Shown: one piece after another, positions 9,929-18,349 of the stretch
Layout of the letters: each line of letters opens with the position of its first letter
How positions within the stretch are numbered: the first letter of the stretch is position 1
Assembly (NCBI RefSeq): GCF_014192335.1
Contig: NZ_JACHXU010000004.1
Coordinates: 124,001-188,000 of the forward strand
DNA length: 64,000 bases
Reading direction: 5' to 3'
DNA from: Aporhodopirellula rubra
GTDB lineage: Bacteria; Planctomycetota; Planctomycetia; Pirellulales; Pirellulaceae
Notes under the pieces: generated by a model
The model's input: the letters and a program-made list of their open reading frames with translations, nothing else
Databases searched by the model: none
What the model was told of the DNA's origin: nothing
Program-made: the position numbers and the translations under genes

Positions 9929-10157
9929 CAATCCGCCTCGCTCTGAGTATTTGTCTGTCCGCCGAGAGCACTCCCGGTTCTGCTGAAGTGCTATTTACAT
10001 TCATCTGGCAACCGTGCACAAAAAACTTTCCGCATCAAAACCTCTGTTTTCTTGTGCACGATTCGGAGTTGAGATTCCAATAGACAAATGGCAGACACCC
10101 GCAAAAGGCAAACGCACGATTCCCCACTCAATCGTCAATCCACCAGTGGCCAATTTG

Positions 10158-10691
10158 ATGGACAAAGGTTCGATCTCGACATTTCTCACGATCAGCGAAA
10201 ATCGCTCGCGAATCCTCGCGGTGATCGTGTCGATGGTGCGTGACTTTGAAGTCGCCGAGGATCTGTTCCAAGAAACAGTGATTGAAATTTTGAAGAACGA
10301 AGAGCGATTCGATCCGACCCGAAATTTCGTTCCTTGGGCGTGCGGAATCGCTCGCAATATTGTCCTGCAACACTGGCGACGCCAGGCTCAGGCCCCGTCC
10401 AACGGACTCAGCGAGATGATTGGCGAATTGGCGTTGATCGCGGCAGACGGCGACGACGACACGTGGCGACGCGAACGCACGGCGCTGCGGCGATGTTTCC
10501 AGCGGTTGCCCGACCGGATGCAAAAACTCCTGCTACTGCGATACGGCCATAACGTCAAAGGGAAAGCTCTCGCGGATTCGGCGGCCATTCGCCAAGGTTC
10601 AATCCGCACAACGTTATCGCGTTTGCGAGCACAACTCCGTGTTTGCATCGACAGCAACGAGGCCCAACGGATTCAGGAGGTGAACGCGTGA
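10158..10691 (+). CDS. ECF RNA polymerase sigma factor (Rhodopirellula/Verrucomicrobium type)
   Basis: A sigma-70 family factor of 177 residues if started at ATG 10158 (MDKGSISTFLTISENRSR). Region 2 is clear: 'ILAVIVSMVRDFEVAEDLFQETVIEILKN' and 'FVPWACGIARNIVLQHWRR'. Region 4 is 'CFQRLPDRMQKLLLLRYGHNVKGKALADSAAIRQGSIRTTLSRLRAQL' (described here in parts; it contains the HTH). The length and the 'FVPWACGIARN' signature fit the planctomycete/verrucomicrobial sigma group that is paired with FecR proteins. The stop TGA overlaps the ATG of the FecR gene. The frame is open further upstream to 10014, but that extension is not sigma-like. No Shine-Dalgarno is seen at the chosen start. Confidence 0.9.
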   Translation: MDKGSISTFLTISENRSRILAVIVSMVRDFEVAEDLFQETVIEILKNEERFDPTRNFVPWACGIARNIVLQHWRRQAQAPSNGLSEMIGELALIAADGDDDTWRRERTALRRCFQRLPDRMQKLLLLRYGHNVKGKALADSAAIRQGSIRTTLSRLRAQLRVCIDSNEAQRIQEVNA

Positions 10692-11935
10692 TGGACGACA
10701 AGCGTTTCCAACAACTGCTAACCGCGTATTTCGAGGATGACCTCTCCGAAACCGACACTGCGGAACTGCATTCGGCAGTCACCTCATCGGATCGTCACCG
10801 CCGCCGGTTTCAGGAGGAATCTCGCGTCAACGTTCTCCTCCGAGAAACGCTGGTTGAACAAACCGAGCTTCAATCGCTGACCGCCTCTTGTGATGTCGCT
10901 CCCGCACGATCGCATTGGCGAGTCGCGTTTGCCGCCATCGCTGCCACAATCCTAGTCGCATTTGCGGCGGGATATTGGATCCATCGCGACTCGGGCGATT
11001 CGATCGGCGTGTGCATGAGCATTTCGGGCGCCGTCGACCTCGTAGTGCGACGTGACGACGATCTGTTCCGTGCCACTCCCGGATTCAAGCTTCACGAACA
11101 CGACGAAGTTGTCTGCGACTCACAAACGCAAGCAATGTTGAGATTGAACGATGGATCGATTGTTTCGATGGAAACCAACTCCACCCTGAAACTCGAAAAC
11201 GCCCCCTCACAGGTGCGATTGATCCAAGGCGAGGCGTTCTTTGAGATCGCGCCACGACAAAACGGCATGCCTGCCTTTGAGGTCCTAACCGGACACTCGA
11301 CGATCGAAGTCATGGGCACAGTATTCTCGCTCGTTGCGTCAGCAAACACAGAAATCAAAGTCTACGAGGGCAGTGTCACACTCACCCGTAATAGCGATCG
11401 CGCGGCGGTCCAAGTCGGCTCTCAGCAGATGGCCACCTCCGATGACCTGGCCGTCCAAGACCTGGCCGCCTCGCCGCTTGAATCGGTTCAGCTTTCACCA
11501 ACCGATGACCTGACACTCGATAGAGGACAACGCGAGAAAAAGTTCCAGCTTCTCAAAGTAGAGGGTGGCCGCCGGATCGTTTATTTGCGATTTGATCTTC
11601 CTGAGCTGAATCGATTCCGGTCGGCAAAACTACGTCTCACCCAAGCCATCGATTCGGGCAGCGGGACGCTTCGATTCTTCGTCGGCGATCACAGCGATTG
11701 GAACGAAGCCAAACTCACCGAATCCATTGCCCCTCAACCCACGATCGAGGTGGCACAACATCGCGGTGTCGTGGCGCGCGGCCAGGTGGTGGAAGTCGAC
11801 GTCAGCGCCGCGGTCAAAAACCCCGGCCCGCTGACGATCATCATGACGCTGGATCAATCCGGTGAAAACGACATCTGGTTCGGAGCACGGGAGAGCGAAA
11901 CGCCTCCCGTGTTGATTTTGAATCGTCCTCATTGA
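10691..11935 (+). CDS. FecR-domain anti-sigma/signalling protein with C-terminal DNRLRE-like domain
   Basis: A 414-residue protein from ATG 10691, whose start codon overlaps the sigma stop codon (TGATG), so translation is probably coupled. The cytoplasmic N-terminus (about 1-75, 'FQQLLTAYFEDDLSETDTAEL') resembles the anti-sigma segment. A single membrane helix lies at about 77-100 ('VAFAAIAATILVAFAAGYWIH'). A periplasmic FecR domain follows, with 'LNDGSIVSMETNSTLKL', 'VRLIQGEAFFEIAP' and 'FEVLTGHSTIEVMGTVFSL'. The C-terminal third ('VYLRFDLPELNRFRSAKLRLTQ', 'NEAKLTESIA') resembles DNRLRE-type beta domains. No TonB receptor is adjacent, so the signal is unknown. It is divergent from the DUF5060 gene. 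Confidence 0.85.
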   Translation: MDDKRFQQLLTAYFEDDLSETDTAELHSAVTSSDRHRRRFQEESRVNVLLRETLVEQTELQSLTASCDVAPARSHWRVAFAAIAATILVAFAAGYWIHRDSGDSIGVCMSISGAVDLVVRRDDDLFRATPGFKLHEHDEVVCDSQTQAMLRLNDGSIVSMETNSTLKLENAPSQVRLIQGEAFFEIAPRQNGMPAFEVLTGHSTIEVMGTVFSLVASANTEIKVYEGSVTLTRNSDRAAVQVGSQQMATSDDLAVQDLAASPLESVQLSPTDDLTLDRGQREKKFQLLKVEGGRRIVYLRFDLPELNRFRSAKLRLTQAIDSGSGTLRFFVGDHSDWNEAKLTESIAPQPTIEVAQHRGVVARGQVVEVDVSAAVKNPGPLTIIMTLDQSGENDIWFGARESETPPVLILNRPH

Positions 11936-12046
11936 TGCACACGCCTATCGGACACGCATCGATCTTCTCCAAAACACCTTACGCTCAACGGCGTTTTAGA
12001 GAGCAAGCAATCAAAGCACAATCGCCCGCCCCCTTCACGACCACAT

Positions 12047-12232
12047 TTATTCCTCGGTTTCCTCGTCCACATACTCCGCATCGCTAAAGTTATCCTCGTT
12101 TGCATAAAAGGCGGCGCGTTCGTCCCACAGTTCACCTTGCGTTTCAACGGTACGGTTCTCTTCTTTGTCACAGCCAACCGCAAGGAAACCAACTGTGATA
12201 AGGGCGATTCTCAAGAGATAGTAGCGAGTCAT
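12047..12232 (-). CDS. Small lipoprotein downstream of DUF1559 gene
   Basis: A 61-residue peptide from ATG 12232. It has a type II signal peptide with lipobox 'LAVGC' (Cys at about residue 21), followed by a very acidic tail ending 'DAEYVDEETEE'. No enzyme motif is present. It lies about 125 nt downstream of a DUF1559 gene on the same strand. A comparable small lipoprotein follows the close DUF1559 paralogue at 38324-39574, which supports a functional pair. The function is unknown. Confidence 0.72.
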   Translation of the reverse strand: MTRYYLLRIALITVGFLAVGCDKEENRTVETQGELWDERAAFYANEDNFSDAEYVDEETEE

Positions 12233-12357
12233 CAAATTTGCATCTCAAATAAGGGAAGTGGTAACAACAACTAGAATTCAAACACTCGTCCGCGTGCGGA
12301 GCATGCAACTCATGCCAGAGACGGCACACGGACGAGACGCACAACTAAGCGAACAAC

Positions 12358-13590
12358 TCAGAACTCTTCATCAATCACTTCTTTGGACGCTCGCGTTCCG
12401 AGCGAACCCCACAGCCCATAAGGGCTCGGTGAGCCAGGAGCACGCGTGCCGGTCCCGCCCGACCAAACGCAACCCGCTGAATCGCTACCCGCTTCGATCG
12501 AATCGGTGATGAACTTCACAGCACCATCGCCCATCAATACATGAGCGCCTCCTTGGTGACGACTCGATGCCGGTGCCAACCCATATCCCGAGTCACCACC
12601 CGACATGCACAATTCAGTATTAGGAGGCAAAATGGTCGTCACACAACTGAATCCCGAGCGGGCGTCGGACCAGATATAACCTCGCATCTGGAAAATCTTG
12701 GCAAACCCGTTCTTACTGTTGTTGTAGTCGATATCGCTCATATAAAACGTCGGCCGCTCCGGATCGATGTATTGCCGACAGGCATCACCGGGATTATTGC
12801 GTAATTTCCCTGCGTTCCCATTGATCATGAGCGTCGTCGTGATCGCTTTGTCACCAAGGTCCGTGGCGAATTCACCACACATGATTGTGTTTGAAAGACC
12901 GTCGAGCGTTTCACGAAATTTCCCCTGAAAACCGGGCTGAAACATGCCGCGATAGGCGGCTTTGGCTTCAATCACGTCGTTTTGCGTATAAACGAGCTTT
13001 CCGTTCTTGGGGTTGTCCGGCCAACGGCAATCTGACTTGTCAGGCGAATCACCGATACATGCGCCGTAGTTGGTTCGGCCGAGTGCGGGCAATCCAAATC
13101 CAGGGTCACTCGGGCAACGATAGGTTGTGACTTCTGTAATCCAAGGCTTGTACTCTTGCTGTCGTGGGGAAGGGCCCATCGGCGACCATGGATTGCCGGG
13201 AGGTCCACCACTGGAGGTCTCGTTGTTCGGGTTAGAGATCTGTTCCCATAAGGCCTGCTGTTCTACAAAAGGCAAAATCCCAACCAAAAAACTCAGCGTG
13301 TACTCGTTGTGGCCTTTCCCATTGGCCACATTGCTAATTCCACTGTTAACATAACTTCCGGTTGCCGAGTGTGTTCCCATATGGTGCACAGGCAGCAACT
13401 GAAATGTGGAGTGATAGTTGTGGATACCAAGTCCGATTTGCTTAAAATTATTGCTGCAACTCATTCGTCGAGCTGCTTCGCGAGCAGCCTGCACAGCGGG
13501 TAGCAGTAGCCCAACCAAGACGCCGATAATTGCAATCACGACAAGAAGCTCAACGAGAGTAAACCCTCGACGTTTTTCTTTTGTTTGCAT
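12358..13590 (-). CDS. DUF1559 domain-containing protein with pilin-like N-terminus
   Basis: The protein has 410 residues. It begins with a short basic leader, then a prepilin/pseudopilin cleavage motif '[20 protein letters not shown]' and the family's invariant '[20 protein letters not shown]' helix. The DUF1559 body follows ('[17 protein letters not shown]', 'YRCPSDPGFGLPALGRTNYG', '[20 protein letters not shown]') and the C-terminal '[21 protein letters not shown]' ends the domain. In planctomycetes this is a highly expanded family of unknown function, presumed to be exported or assembled by a type II secretion/type IV pilus-like machine. It is a close paralogue of the protein at 38324-39574. 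Both are followed by a small lipoprotein gene. Confidence 0.95.
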   Translation of the reverse strand: MQTKEKRRGFTLVELLVVIAIIGVLVGLLLPAVQAAREAARRMSCSNNFKQIGLGIHNYHSTFQLLPVHHMGTHSATGSYVNSGISNVANGKGHNEYTLSFLVGILPFVEQQALWEQISNPNNETSSGGPPGNPWSPMGPSPRQQEYKPWITEVTTYRCPSDPGFGLPALGRTNYGACIGDSPDKSDCRWPDNPKNGKLVYTQNDVIEAKAAYRGMFQPGFQGKFRETLDGLSNTIMCGEFATDLGDKAITTTLMINGNAGKLRNNPGDACRQYIDPERPTFYMSDIDYNNSKNGFAKIFQMRGYIWSDARSGFSCVTTILPPNTELCMSGGDSGYGLAPASSRHQGGAHVLMGDGAVKFITDSIEAGSDSAGCVWSGGTGTRAPGSPSPYGLWGSLGTRASKEVIDEEF

Positions 13591-14092
13591 CTGAATTTTC
13601 CAAGTACTGAGGATTCAATGTTTCGGATAGTCACGCACATACCGATACACTTGCCACGACACAACGGGCCCAACCACGTCGTTAACCAAGCGCTAGCGGT
13701 CAATGCTACGACCACGCTCGAAGGGCGTCCATTAAATAATCCTTAACGAACATTCGGCTATCTGTAATAGACCTATACAGGACCACTGCGATGCCTCCGT
13801 ACACCAATGCATACAAGCGCACTACTATTGAAGGAGTGTTTCGAGAAGACACTAACAACGTTGGAGGCTTCGTTGTTGACCATCAAAAAACTTCCACCAC
13901 GACACATATACGGGGACAGGCATCTTCCCTCAACTCTCAACAAAACGTGTCGGTTCCATCACCAAACACATCCGTTTTAAAGAGCGAGAGCGTGTGGGAT
14001 TCGCACGCTGAACCGTCCTACGATCCCGCGACAGACGGGCCGGCAGGAACTATATCGGCATCGAGTCACGCCGATCGGTTCGCCGTTTCGGG
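13591..14092. other. Gene-free stretch between DUF1559 and ilvA
   Basis: Five hundred bases containing the promoter region of the DUF1559 gene at its left end. An open frame on the + strand at 13791-14111 runs into the end of ilvA and has no recognisable features. No hairpin terminator was identified. Confidence 0.5.
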
Positions 14093-15613
14093 CTATCGAA
14101 GAAACAGGTGATAAACGGGATTAGCCGTTTCATCGACGCACCGATATCCCAGCGTCTCGATGAACTCTCGAAACGCGGGCAAATCTCCACCGGGGACCTG
14201 AATTCCAATCAGAATCCGCCCGTAATCAGCGCCTTGATTCCGGTAGTGAAAGAGGCTGATATTCCAATCGGGATGCATGTGCGACAAAAACCGCATCAAC
14301 GCCCCCGGTCGCTCAGGAAATTCAAATCGGTAGAGCCGTTCGTTCTCACCGAGACGACTCCGTCCGCCAACCATGTAACGGAGATGCTCTTTGGATAGCT
14401 CGTCTTCGCCCAGGTCCAGTGTCTTGAATCCTTGATCGTTCAGGTCCTGACTGATGATCGCCACGTCGCTGCGATCGTTGATGGCCAGACCTACCAAGAC
14501 ATGTGCCTCCCGCTCATCGGACATCCGATAGCTAAACTCAGTCACGTCGCGTTGACCAATCGTTTCGCACAACCTTCGGAAACTGCCTCGCTCTTCCGGG
14601 ATGGTCACCGCAAACATTGCCTCACGTTCTTCACCCGCTTCGGCCCGTTCGGCCACAAATCGCAGCCGGTCGAAATTCATGTTGGCCCCGCAGGTGATGG
14701 CGACAATATCCTCACCCTGCAGCTCGTTCTGAGCGACGTACTGCTTCATTCCTGCAATCCCCATCGCGCCGGCGGGTTCGAGGATACTGCGGGTGTCCTC
14801 AAACGCATCCTTGATCGCGGCGCAAACAGCATCGGTATCCACGGTGACGAATTCGTCAACGAGTTCACGCGTCAACCGGAAGGTTTCATCGCCGACCCGC
14901 TTTACCGCCGTCCCATCGGAAAACAGTCCGACTTCGTTCAGGTCGACAGGTGATCCGATCTGAACCGACCGAATCATGGCGTCGGAGTCCGTCATCTGAA
15001 CACCGACCACCTTAATTTCAGGACGCACGGCTTTGATGTAAGCCGCAACACCGGAGATCAAACCACCTCCGCCGATCGCGACGAACACCGCATGGATGGG
15101 GTGCTGATGTTGCCGCAGGATTTCCATTCCAACGGTGCCCTGGCCCGCGATCACGTTGGGATCATCAAACGGGTGCACGAAAACGTACTGATACTGCTCT
15201 TGTAACTCCAATGCGTGTGCATAGGCATCGGAATAACTATCACCAAACAAAACGACTTGGCCACCAAGGGATGCCACCGCGTCGGACTTCAATCGAGGTG
15301 TCGTGACCGGCATCACAACAACCGCTCGACACCCAAGTTGCCGAGCACTCAGCGCCACACCCTGCGCGTGATTTCCCGCCGACGCACAAACAACGCCTCG
15401 CGCCAATTCCGACGACGACAAATGAGACATTTTGTTGTAAGCACCACGCAGCTTGAAACTGTGCACGGGCTGGGTGTCCTCTCGTTTCAGCCACACCTGG
15501 TTGCCTAAGCGGGAGGATAGTTTTTTCGCCAACTCCAATGGAGACTCGTTCGCCACGTCGTACACACGGGCGTTCAAGATTCTCTGCAAATAGTCGAAGA
15601 GGAGTTTTTGCAT
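14093..15613 (-). CDS. ilvA: Threonine ammonia-lyase (threonine deaminase), biosynthetic
   Basis: A PLP enzyme converting L-threonine to 2-oxobutanoate, the first step of isoleucine synthesis. I chose ATG 15613 (MQKLLFDYLQRILNARVYDVA, 506 residues) over a TTG six codons upstream. The catalytic domain shows the Schiff-base lysine at K54 in 'HSFKLRGAYNK', the 'CASAGNHAQGVA' phosphate-side loop and the glycine-rich 'AIGGGGLISGVA' PLP-phosphate loop. Two ACT-like regulatory subdomains follow from about residue 330 ('EREAMFAVTIPEERGSFRRLC' and 'YRFEFPERPGALMRFLSHM'), the arrangement of the isoleucine-inhibited enzyme. Length equals the E. coli enzyme (514). No branched-chain operon surrounds it. 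Confidence 0.95.
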   Translation of the reverse strand: MQKLLFDYLQRILNARVYDVANESPLELAKKLSSRLGNQVWLKREDTQPVHSFKLRGAYNKMSHLSSSELARGVVCASAGNHAQGVALSARQLGCRAVVVMPVTTPRLKSDAVASLGGQVVLFGDSYSDAYAHALELQEQYQYVFVHPFDDPNVIAGQGTVGMEILRQHQHPIHAVFVAIGGGGLISGVAAYIKAVRPEIKVVGVQMTDSDAMIRSVQIGSPVDLNEVGLFSDGTAVKRVGDETFRLTRELVDEFVTVDTDAVCAAIKDAFEDTRSILEPAGAMGIAGMKQYVAQNELQGEDIVAITCGANMNFDRLRFVAERAEAGEEREAMFAVTIPEERGSFRRLCETIGQRDVTEFSYRMSDEREAHVLVGLAINDRSDVAIISQDLNDQGFKTLDLGEDELSKEHLRYMVGGRSRLGENERLYRFEFPERPGALMRFLSHMHPDWNISLFHYRNQGADYGRILIGIQVPGGDLPAFREFIETLGYRCVDETANPVYHLFLR

Positions 15614-15847
15614 TGCGGGCGTCTTTTCCAAACGGATGCGAATTTCAGAACAGTTTCGCAGATCTGCGTGAACTCCGCGATGGACCGCAACGCATCAGCG
15701 AACAACAATCACTTCATCGCCTTTTGCCGCAATCAATGCCAGCATGAAGGCCATCGCCAAATCGAAATCGCGTCTTTCCAACGATCTCGCAAACGTTCGA
15801 CCACGAAGCCTTTCGTAGGAATCAACTCCGATGAGCTAAGCTCGGCG

Positions 15848-16258
15848 TTACTCGCTCGGCCATCCGTCGGTCAACACGCGTTTCATCGCGTTGAGAGTCT
15901 CTTTGCTGACATGATGCTCGATCCCCTCGCTGTCGGTCGCCGCCGTCGCCGCGCTGACTCCCAACCGCCTCAAAAAGCCCTCGACGATTTCATGCCGCTT
16001 GCGCGATTGCGTGGCCAATCGTTTGCCCGCCGCGGTCAACTCGATCGGTTGGTAGGGTTCGGTCACAACCAGCCCATCACGCTGCAATCGCCCGATCGTG
16101 TTGTTAACCGTTGCGTGCGTCACAGCGAAGTGTTTCACCAAATCCATCGCCCGGCAAACGCCTCGCTCGGCGATCGCGTCGGCGATCGCTTCGACGTAAT
16201 CCTCTGCCACCTCGCTGGCATGGTCTAACCGAATTCGCTGATATGTCTTCGAAGGCAA
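15848..16258 (-). CDS. mntR: Manganese-responsive regulator MntR (DtxR family)
   Basis: The protein resembles the enterobacterial type of MntR. 'AEDYVEAIADAIAERG' precedes a winged helix ('CRAMDLVKHFAVTHATVNNTIGRLQRDGLV'), then 'LTAAGKRLATQSRKRHEIVEGFLRRLGVS' and 'DSEGIEHHVSKETLNAMKRVL'. The last two segments supply the metal-binding and dimerisation residues of the family (E in 'RHEIVE', E and H in 'EGIEHHVS'). No ATG is available. I use a TTG at 16258 (about 136 residues), and the frame is open to a TTG at 16315. It is divergent from a DUF1559 operon, and the region between them holds two palindromes resembling MntR boxes. This suggests it controls that operon and possibly itself. Confidence 0.87.
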   Translation of the reverse strand: MPSKTYQRIRLDHASEVAEDYVEAIADAIAERGVCRAMDLVKHFAVTHATVNNTIGRLQRDGLVVTEPYQPIELTAAGKRLATQSRKRHEIVEGFLRRLGVSAATAATDSEGIEHHVSKETLNAMKRVLTDGWPSE

Positions 16259-16405
16259 GCTATTTTTCCCTTTGGGCCAAAATGCGGTGCAATCACCACC
16301 CAGAACTCTCGACAAAGTGAACTTTCTATCTTAGCGAATTGCCCTTTCCTGCTGAATCCCCTTGATATCCCCATCCCGCTCGAGTATTTTCGACCGAAAC
16401 CAAAA

Positions 16406-16421
16406 GTTAGCTCGTGCTAAC
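16406..16421. promoter_or_regulatory. Predicted MntR operator 1
   Basis: Palindrome AGTTAGC-TCGT-GCTAACT (18 bp when the outer A/T pair at 16405/16422 is included). The arms are identical to those of a second palindrome at 16538-16555. The TAGC-N4-GCTA core and 4-nt spacer match the E. coli MntR box (ACATAGC-N4-GCTATGT) as established for mntH. Lies about 147 nt upstream of the chosen mntR start. Confidence 0.7.
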
Positions 16422-16537
16422 TCGCTTCGAAAACATAACTCGATCACGAACACAATCCCGCCGCGTCTGAAAGCGACGTCGTCCTGCTAAGGCTTCGAAC
16501 AATGGCGATTTCAGTGTTCGTTTTTCCAAGCAGCTCG

Positions 16538-16555
16538 AGTTAGCCAATGCTAACT
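16538..16555. promoter_or_regulatory. Predicted MntR operator 2
   Basis: Palindrome AGTTAGC-CAAT-GCTAACT, with the same arms as operator 1 and a different spacer. It ends 38 nt upstream of the ATG of the DUF1559 gene, where a repressor would occlude the promoter. Confidence 0.72.
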
Positions 16556-16593
16556 TTTTCGCAACATTATCTTTCATTGCCCCCGAGGACTCA

Positions 16594-17760
16594 ATGCATC
16601 CAAACCTCACAAAGGCCTGCTGCCACACTCTTTGGTTCCCCCGAATCCGAGACTCATCCAGCCCAGCGTCCGAACGTTTTGGCCGACACGGAAACTACCG
16701 GTATGCGTTCACCCTGATCGAACTTTTGGTCGTGATCGCGATCATCGGCGTTTTAGTCGGACTGCTACTACCCGCCGTTCAGGCCGCCCGTGAAGCAGCC
16801 CGGCGAATGTCATGCAGCAACAACCTGCGGCAGGTCGGATTGGCCGCTCAGAACTACCACGCCGCCTACCAACGCTTCCCCGCGGGTTATGTTTCTCACC
16901 CAACGACCGATGGGTCGGCCCCGGTGTCAGTGATGATGGATCCGGTCACATGGGATGCGGGTCCCGGATGGGGATGGGCGGCTGGCCTGCTGCCATTTGC
17001 CGAAGGAAACTCGGTTCACGATGGACTTCGTTTCGACCAGCCGATTTGGGCAGATGCAAACCGAGAGACCATCGCGGCAACCATCCCGATGTTTCTCTGC
17101 CCGAGCGCCACCGGCGGTGACGAACCATTCGACGTCGTCAACGAGGCCGGCAATCCACTCGTGATCGCGGGGCAGCCGATGCGGTTGGGACGCAGTCACT
17201 ACGTCGCCAGTCATGGCCAGGAAAGCTGCTGGGGTGAATGCGGTTCGGCCGCAACCGGCGAAGTGTTCACGAACATTTACACCTCGGCCACCGAAATCGT
17301 TCCGATCAACGGAGACGCAGCCAACGTTGCGGACGGTCCGTTCTTTCGAAATTCGAAAACGAAATTCCGCGATGTGCTCGACGGCACGTCGAACACGATT
17401 TTCTTTGGCGAACACAGTTCGGCGCTGAGCGAGAAGACGTGGGTCGGGGTCGTTCCCGGTGCGTTCACCCATCCTCGCTTTACGTCCCCCGAGAACGGCC
17501 CCGACGCTGCGGCGACACTCACACTCGTGCATGCGGGACCATCCGGAGGCGAACTCGACATCACAGGCAGCCCGATCATCCACCCGGTCAACTTTCCGAC
17601 CTACCACGTCGGTCAGATGTATTCCGAACACCCCGGTGGCGGATTCGTTTGCCTCGGAGACGGTTCGGTTCGGTTCGTCACCAATTTCATTGACCTGTTC
17701 TTGTGGGCGGAACTGTCCAGCATGAACGAACACGAAGTCATCGACTGGGAAAAACTCTAA
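16594..17760 (+). CDS. DUF1559 domain-containing protein, predicted MntR-regulated
   Basis: The protein has 388 residues and starts at ATG 16594, the only in-frame ATG before the pilin-like segment. The leader is unusually long (37 residues) and the residue before the conserved Phe is Ala, not Gly ('[20 protein letters not shown]'), which is atypical for prepilin peptidase cleavage. The '[20 protein letters not shown]' helix, 'TKFRDVLDGTSNTIFFGEHS' and 'HPGGGFVCLGDGSVRFVTN' are the DUF1559 landmarks. It belongs to a different subfamily from the other two copies in this window. Its stop codon overlaps the start of a small membrane-protein gene. Two predicted MntR boxes precede it and mntR is divergent, so a role in manganese homeostasis is an inference. 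Confidence 0.92.
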   Translation: MHPNLTKACCHTLWFPRIRDSSSPASERFGRHGNYRYAFTLIELLVVIAIIGVLVGLLLPAVQAAREAARRMSCSNNLRQVGLAAQNYHAAYQRFPAGYVSHPTTDGSAPVSVMMDPVTWDAGPGWGWAAGLLPFAEGNSVHDGLRFDQPIWADANRETIAATIPMFLCPSATGGDEPFDVVNEAGNPLVIAGQPMRLGRSHYVASHGQESCWGECGSAATGEVFTNIYTSATEIVPINGDAANVADGPFFRNSKTKFRDVLDGTSNTIFFGEHSSALSEKTWVGVVPGAFTHPRFTSPENGPDAAATLTLVHAGPSGGELDITGSPIIHPVNFPTYHVGQMYSEHPGGGFVCLGDGSVRFVTNFIDLFLWAELSSMNEHEVIDWEKL

Positions 17761-18113
17761 TGGCACGTAATCGCCCTGATAAACCTCGCCGAAACAACAG
17801 CCTTCGAATCGGCGCCGTGATCGTCGTCGCGTTGCTCGCCTTCGGTATCGGTTGGTGGCTATCGCAAAAGCCTGTCGTACTGAATGAGCGAGAATACGAT
17901 ATCACGATCGCGCTCTACCGAGTCTGCAATCAACGCAGCATTGAAGGCCTCACACAGATTGAAAATCATCTCAACGAAGCCCTATCTACACAGCATGCCA
18001 CTAACCCATCCCACATCGCGTTGATGGCAATGGTCGAACAGGCAAAAGCCGGCCAGTGGCGAGAGGCGGCCATCGCGTGTCGCCAAGCTCTCGATGACCA
18101 AGTCAAGCGTTGA
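17760..18113 (+). CDS. Small single-pass membrane protein coupled to DUF1559 gene
   Basis: The protein has 117 residues from ATG 17760, sharing the last base of the upstream TAA (TAATG overlap), which implies translational coupling. A basic cytoplasmic N-terminus (RNRPDKPRRNN) leads into one membrane helix at about 16-34 ('IGAVIVVALLAFGIGWWLS'). An extracytoplasmic helical domain follows ('YRVCNQRSIEGLTQIENHL', 'ALMAMVEQAKAGQWREAAIACRQALDDQ') that looks like one TPR-like helix pair. I do not recognise a family. Its position makes it the obligate partner of the MntR-linked DUF1559 protein. Confidence 0.78.
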   Translation: MARNRPDKPRRNNSLRIGAVIVVALLAFGIGWWLSQKPVVLNEREYDITIALYRVCNQRSIEGLTQIENHLNEALSTQHATNPSHIALMAMVEQAKAGQWREAAIACRQALDDQVKR

Positions 18114-18349
18114 CTTGTTGCAACGACCATCGCGACCTGCCACACGAGCCGTTCGTTTGTCTGCCGTCACCACAAACCAAGCTCTCAAACCTTCACCCCT
18201 CAAATTGAAAACGCCTATGCGAACAATAGGCCACCAACCGCCCATTCGGCGAAGCTTTCATCTATGATGTCACCATTGCGGGACACGCATCAGATCGAAC
18301 CCGCGAATTCACTCGCCGGTCGCCCCGCCTCTATAGAAAAGCAAACAGT

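Noticed and set aside
13791-14111. 106-codon + strand frame between DUF1559 and ilvA
   Set aside because: No motif, no ribosome site, and it runs into the 3' end of ilvA on the opposite strand.
16927-17766. Long minus-strand open frame opposite the second DUF1559 gene
   Set aside because: It lies wholly antisense to a clear DUF1559 gene, has no motif, and is His/Arg-rich as expected for a shadow frame.
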